A program made the translations under genes and the position numbers. Shown in pieces: positions 6,519 through 8,747 of a stretch of DNA of 8,747 bases. Every line of letters begins with the position of its first letter. The first letter of the stretch is position 1. The stretch lies in NCBI GenBank assembly GCA_035604035.1, contig DATNJF010000227.1:1-8747 (forward strand). Direction: 5' to 3'. This DNA comes from DATARH01 sp035604035. Lineage in GTDB: Bacteria > Pseudomonadota > Alphaproteobacteria > ATCC43930 > CGMCC-115725. Under the pieces are notes generated by a model, which saw only the letters and a program-made list of their open reading frames with translations, ran no database searches and was not told the origin of the DNA.

Positions 6519-6671
6519 GGGGTTCCTCCGCGGGGGTTTGTTGCGGCTAGGCTAAGCCGGATCGCGGGGCGGCGCCATCATGCCATCCCGCTATAGCCGC
6601 GATAGAAAACCGGCATTTTGAATATCGCCGCGGCGCTCCTACCTTTGCGCCAAAGCAAGAGGAGCGCGGAT
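6519..6671. promoter_or_regulatory. Divergent intergenic region with inverted repeats
   Basis: This 153-bp spacer must carry promoters for both the minus-strand amidohydrolase and the plus-strand flavin oxidoreductase. I find no strong -35/-10 pair. Three symmetric elements stand out: CGGCT (6544-6548) with AGCCG (6555-6559); the perfect 10-bp palindrome CGCCGCGGCG (6626-6635); and CTTTG (6643-6647) with CAAAG (6651-6655), which lies just before the ribosome binding site of the oxidoreductase. Any of them could be an operator for a shared regulator. GC-rich DNA makes such palindromes fairly common by chance. Confidence 0.4.
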
Positions 6672-7712
6672 ATGCGGTTTGGACTCTTCGGCAGCGCCCA
6701 GGCGAAACGCCCCGAGCCGGGCGCCGAGCTGACCGATAGCAGCCAGGGTTTCCGCGAGTGGATCGAGAACAATGTCGAGGCTGAGGCTCTGGGCTTCCAC
6801 TCGACCTTTGTCGTCGAGCACCATTTCACCGGTTTCGGCCAGGTCTCGGCGAGCCTCAACCTCCTCACCTGGCTCGGCGCGCGCACCACCACGCTGCGCC
6901 TGGGCACCGCCGTTTTGGTACTCCCCTGGCACAACCCGGTGCTGCTCGCCGAGCAGGCGGCGACGCTCGACCTCTTGTCGGGCGGACGGCTCGATTTTGG
7001 AGTGGGGAAAGGCTATCGCTACAACGAGTTCGCCGGGTTCGCGATGCCGATGGAAGAGGCCGACGCGCGCTTCGACGAGTCGATGGAGGTCATCACCAAG
7101 GCCTTCACCCTCGACCGGCCGTGGAGCCACAAGGGCAAATACTGGCAGTTCGACAACGTCATCGTCGAACCGCCGCCGGCGACGCGGCCGCACCCCGCCC
7201 TGTGGATGGGTGCCGGGTCGGAGCGCTCGGTGCGCCAGGTCGCCGAGCGCGGCTATAACCTGCTGCTGGGCCAGTACGATCTGATGGAGGACGTCGTCCG
7301 CCACATCGCCCAGTTCCGGCGCGATGTCGACGCGCGCGGCCGCAAGTTCGACCCGATGCAAGTGGGGGTCGCCCGTGCGGTGCATTTCGCCGATACGCCA
7401 GAGGAGCTGGAGGCGGCGCAGGTGCGGCGCCTGCAGGGCCATCTGCGGATCAACAAGCTCGCCGAAAAGCCGGGCGACGCGCGCGAACGCTTTGCCCGCC
7501 ACGACGAGGCCGAGGTGCGCAAGCTGTGCGACGACACTGCGATCTTTGGCACGCCCGACCAGATCGGCCGCAAATTGGAGGCACTGCGCGACGGCGGCGC
7601 CGAATACGTGATCGTCAATTTCGGCGGGTCGATCAGGAACATCCGCCGCTTCGCGCGCGAGATCATGCCGCATTTCGCCGGCAAGCCGCGGATGCAAGAC
7701 GCGGCGAAGTGA
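6672..7712 (+). CDS. LLM-class flavin-dependent oxidoreductase (luciferase-like monooxygenase)
   Basis: The 346-aa product is a member of the bacterial luciferase-like family, TIM-barrel enzymes that use reduced FMN (or F420 in some groups) to oxygenate or reduce small organic compounds. Landmarks are MRFGLF (1-6), GFHSTFVVEHHF (41-52), LRLGTAVLVLPWHNPVLLAEQ (76-95), LLSGGRLDFGVGKGYRYNEF (101-120), PALWMGAGS (175-183) and the C-terminal IFGTPDQIGRKLEALRDGGAEYV (291-313). Length and motif order are normal and nothing is missing. I chose the ATG at 6672 because AGAGGAG (6658-6664) lies seven bases upstream; the TTG at 6618 would add 18 residues that do not match the family. The gene is divergent from the amidohydrolase, and such pairs often serve degradation of a ring or ester compound. 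The substrate and the choice between FMN and F420 cannot be read from the sequence. Confidence 0.9.
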   Translation: MRFGLFGSAQAKRPEPGAELTDSSQGFREWIENNVEAEALGFHSTFVVEHHFTGFGQVSASLNLLTWLGARTTTLRLGTAVLVLPWHNPVLLAEQAATLDLLSGGRLDFGVGKGYRYNEFAGFAMPMEEADARFDESMEVITKAFTLDRPWSHKGKYWQFDNVIVEPPPATRPHPALWMGAGSERSVRQVAERGYNLLLGQYDLMEDVVRHIAQFRRDVDARGRKFDPMQVGVARAVHFADTPEELEAAQVRRLQGHLRINKLAEKPGDARERFARHDEAEVRKLCDDTAIFGTPDQIGRKLEALRDGGAEYVIVNFGGSIRNIRRFAREIMPHFAGKPRMQDAAK

Positions 7713-7781
7713 CCCCGTAAGAGGTCATCCCGGCGAAAGCCGGGGTCCATATTTCTGGTTCCCGCCCGCTTGAAACGCGGG
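7710..7781. repeat. REP-like hairpin repeat after the flavin oxidoreductase gene
   Basis: TGACC (7710-7714) and GGTCA (7723-7727) form a small inverted repeat over the stop codon. Next comes CCCGGC (7729-7734), the tetraloop GAAA and GCCGGG (7739-7744), extended by A-T and T-G pairs, giving a very stable hairpin. A third stem, CCCGC (7765-7769) with GCGGG (7777-7781), follows. The core TCATCCCGGCGAAAGCCGGG resembles the dispersed intergenic palindromes found in many copies in proteobacterial genomes. No T-run follows the first hairpin, so it is more likely a repeat or mRNA-stabilising element than a terminator. Confidence 0.5.
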
Positions 7782-7810
7782 TTCCAGCCCCGCGCCGGAA
7801 GACGGGTTCA

Positions 7811-7836
7811 ATATCAGATGGCCCACCATCTGATAT
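7811..7836. repeat. Perfect 11-bp inverted repeat
   Basis: ATATCAGATGG (7811-7821) and CCATCTGATAT (7826-7836) are exact inverted copies around the loop CCCA. A third copy in the first orientation, ATAACAGATGG (7856-7866), differs at one base. No T-run follows the pair, so it is not a standard terminator. It could be a regulator site or part of a mobile repeat. Confidence 0.6.
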
Positions 7837-7857
7837 CCGTCTGTTAGCGGTGTCGAT

Positions 7858-7883
7858 AACAGATGGCCGCGCCTTCTGTTTTT
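7858..7883 (+). terminator. Terminator-like hairpin with T-run
   Basis: AACAGA (7858-7863) pairs with TCTGTT (7875-7880). Inside are a T-T mismatch and a GGC/GCC stem (7865-7867 with 7871-7873) closed by a CGC loop. The stem is followed by three further Ts, making five Ts in a row at 7879-7883. It would end the flavin oxidoreductase transcript about 150 nt after its stop codon. The mismatch and short T-run make it a moderate candidate. Confidence 0.4.
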
Positions 7884-7992
7884 CCGGGTCGATCGCTGCC
7901 CTTAGCTGGGTAGGCGGCGTCGCCTGGTTCAGGCCATTCACGCCAGCAACGCAGCCACGCAATTGCGAACTACACAAATTTTATCGAGCATG

Positions 7993-8022
7993 TTGACAAT
8001 CCAGATATGTTCACTATATGTT
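7993..8022 (+). promoter_or_regulatory. Strong sigma70-type promoter upstream of the right-end gene
   Basis: A perfect -35 TTGACA (7993-7998) is followed by TATATG (8015-8020, spacing 16) or TATGTT (8017-8022, spacing 18), each with four of six -10 bases. It lies in an AT-rich island within GC-rich DNA. The predicted start is near 8028. The leader to the ATG at 8199 would be about 170 nt. A LexA-type box overlaps the -10 region. Confidence 0.6.
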
Positions 8023-8023
8023 C
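8009..8023 (+). promoter_or_regulatory. LexA (SOS) box, alphaproteobacterial type
   Basis: GTTC (8009-8012), seven bases, then GTTC (8020-8023) exactly matches GTTC-N7-GTTC, the LexA binding site known from Rhodobacter, Caulobacter and Sinorhizobium. The similarity extends to an 8-bp direct repeat, ATATGTTC, at 8005-8012 and 8016-8023. The box covers the -10 element of the promoter at 7993-8022, the expected place for repression released by DNA damage. Confidence 0.6.
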
Positions 8024-8067
8024 TCTATCGCCGAACCTGCCAATAGGCTCCCCCAGTGCTTGAACCG

Positions 8068-8187
8068 ATGTGGCGGCTGCAGCCGCGAGGCGCGGCCAAT
8101 CGCGGGGTCGCGGTCGACGCCGATGGCGGATGCTCGGACCGAATTGCCCGCTGGTTCAGCGGACAGCTTCCGGGTTTCGCGCGGTAA
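8068..8187 (+). CDS. Possible 39-aa small protein in the SOS leader
   Basis: This frame starts at ATG 8068 (or GTG 8056, four codons earlier) and stops with TAA at 8185-8187, 11 nt before the ATG of the next gene. About three quarters of its codons end in G or C, like the genes in this window. No ribosome binding site or known motif is visible, and there is no membrane segment. It could be a leader peptide coupled to the downstream gene, or a chance frame in the untranslated leader. Confidence 0.2.
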   Translation: MWRLQPRGAANRGVAVDADGGCSDRIARWFSGQLPGFAR

Positions 8188-8198
8188 AGCGTGAACCG

Positions 8199-8747
8199 AT
8201 GCGCGGCATGCAGCGCATCCTCCGCCTCGACAACGACGATCCAAATTGGCTTTACGAGCAGGGCAAAAGGATAGCCGCTGCGCTCGATCGCGGCGAAATC
8301 GCACTCGCGCAAATCTATGGCTTGTGCATTCCAGTCCGCGATCTCGACGGCCGCCAGCTAAAGCAGCTCGGCGCGCTCGCGCCATTGGCCAAGGCGGGCT
8401 TCAACCCCGATGAGCCGCGCATCCCCGCCGGTCGGCCCGGCGGCGGCGAGTGGACGACCGGCGAAGATGCCGGCGCCGCCGGAGCCGCGCCTGTGACAAC
8501 ACTGGCGTATTCCGAAGAGCTGCCGGCTTCGCCATCCCCGCACCTCGTCGGCGGCAGGTGGCCGGCACCTTCCGGCGCAACCGCCAATCCTTTGTTCCAG
8601 CCGGCGCAAGCGGAGGAAGACGAGAACGCCAGAGGCGGCGGTCCGTTCGTCGAGTTCATGAATTTGCCGCGCGAGTTCCGCCTGGCGCAGTATGAAGCAC
8701 TCCGGGCCAGGCTTAGGGACATCGAGCCGGGTAATCCCGCTCTGCAG
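8199..8747 (+). CDS. N-terminal part of a modular protein of unknown function (partial, SOS-type promoter)
   Basis: The frame is open from ATG 8199 to the end of the window (183 codons) with no stop. An ATG at 8208 is an alternative start, and neither has a good ribosome binding site. Residues 1-63 look folded and helical (NWLYEQGKRIAAALDRGEIA, LAQIYGLCIPVRDLDG). Residues 65-88 carry KAGFNPDEPRIPAGRPGGGE followed by WTTG, a motif I recall as a recurring module in alphaproteobacterial and phage-related proteins of the form GFxPxxPRxxxGxxGGxW. Residues 89-148 are Ala/Pro/Gly-rich and probably a disordered linker. From residue 149 a helical segment begins (FVEFMNLPREF, LAQYEALRARLRDIEPGNP), like spacer helices before C-terminal enzyme or toxin domains. 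There is no signal peptide. The C-terminal domain lies outside the window, so the function is open. Confidence 0.65.
   Translation, partial: MRGMQRILRLDNDDPNWLYEQGKRIAAALDRGEIALAQIYGLCIPVRDLDGRQLKQLGALAPLAKAGFNPDEPRIPAGRPGGGEWTTGEDAGAAGAAPVTTLAYSEELPASPSPHLVGGRWPAPSGATANPLFQPAQAEEDENARGGGPFVEFMNLPREFRLAQYEALRARLRDIEPGNPALQ

Noticed and set aside
6639..7697. 352-aa reverse frame opposite the flavin oxidoreductase
   Set aside because: Arg/His-rich antisense translation with no motif, against a full-length LLM-family gene.
7663..7977. 104-aa reverse frame in the repeat region
   Set aside because: It covers the REP-like hairpin and inverted repeats, so it is structural rather than coding.
8014..8385. 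123-aa reverse frame at the right end
   Set aside because: Antisense to the partial modular gene and to its promoter; no start signal or motif.
8315..8722. 135-aa reverse frame at the right end
   Set aside because: Antisense to the modular protein; Ser/Ala/Pro-rich composition mirrors the forward linker.
1..8747. CRISPR array, tRNA, rRNA or insertion sequence
   Set aside because: No regularly spaced repeats, no cloverleaf or rRNA-like sequence, and no transposase motif was seen on either strand by eye.

Overview
The window is GC-rich DNA with strong G/C preference at third codon positions. An RlpA-like DPBB protein, a Wza/ExoF-type export lipoprotein, an RkpG-like alpha-oxoamine synthase and a GTTC-N7-GTTC (alphaproteobacterial LexA) box together point to an alphaproteobacterium. 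I cannot name the genus. I see no tRNA, rRNA, CRISPR array, transposase or complete mobile element.

Layout. (1) 1-502: the last part of an unidentified gene (perhaps a LysR-type C-terminus), then an AT-richer stretch with a candidate promoter. (2) 503-1210: a secreted RlpA-like septal/cell-wall protein. (3) 1211-1589: gene-free, with a good sigma70-type promoter and a TGCGCA inverted repeat near its predicted start. (4) 1590-4478: a compact plus-strand group of an unrecognised 155-aa protein, an outer-membrane polysaccharide export lipoprotein (2086-3270) and a GT4-type glycosyltransferase broken by a one-base insertion at 3782-3784. The spacings are 28 and 16 nt, so this is probably one operon for surface polysaccharide. 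(5) 4450-6518, minus strand: an amidohydrolase-2 family protein, followed with overlap by an alpha-oxoamine synthase of the RkpG/AONS type that meets the glycosyltransferase tail to tail. (6) 6672-7712: an LLM-class flavin monooxygenase-like protein, divergent from the amidohydrolase across a palindrome-rich 153-bp spacer. (7) 7713-8198: gene-poor, with a REP-like hairpin, an 11-bp inverted repeat with a third copy of its arm, a terminator-like hairpin, and a promoter whose -10 region is covered by a LexA-type box. (8) 8199-8747: the start of a protein running off the window end, with the module GFNPDEPRIPAGRPGGGEW and a variable, linker-like region after it.

How it fits together. The export lipoprotein, the glycosyltransferase and probably the oxoamine synthase suggest export of a capsule/K-antigen-like polysaccharide, with the oxoamine synthase possibly supplying a lipid or amino-alkyl component. 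The amidohydrolase and flavin enzyme look like a separate catabolic pair. The most unusual locus is the right end: an apparently SOS-controlled promoter before a modular protein of unknown function. A DNA-damage-induced effector is possible but remains inference.
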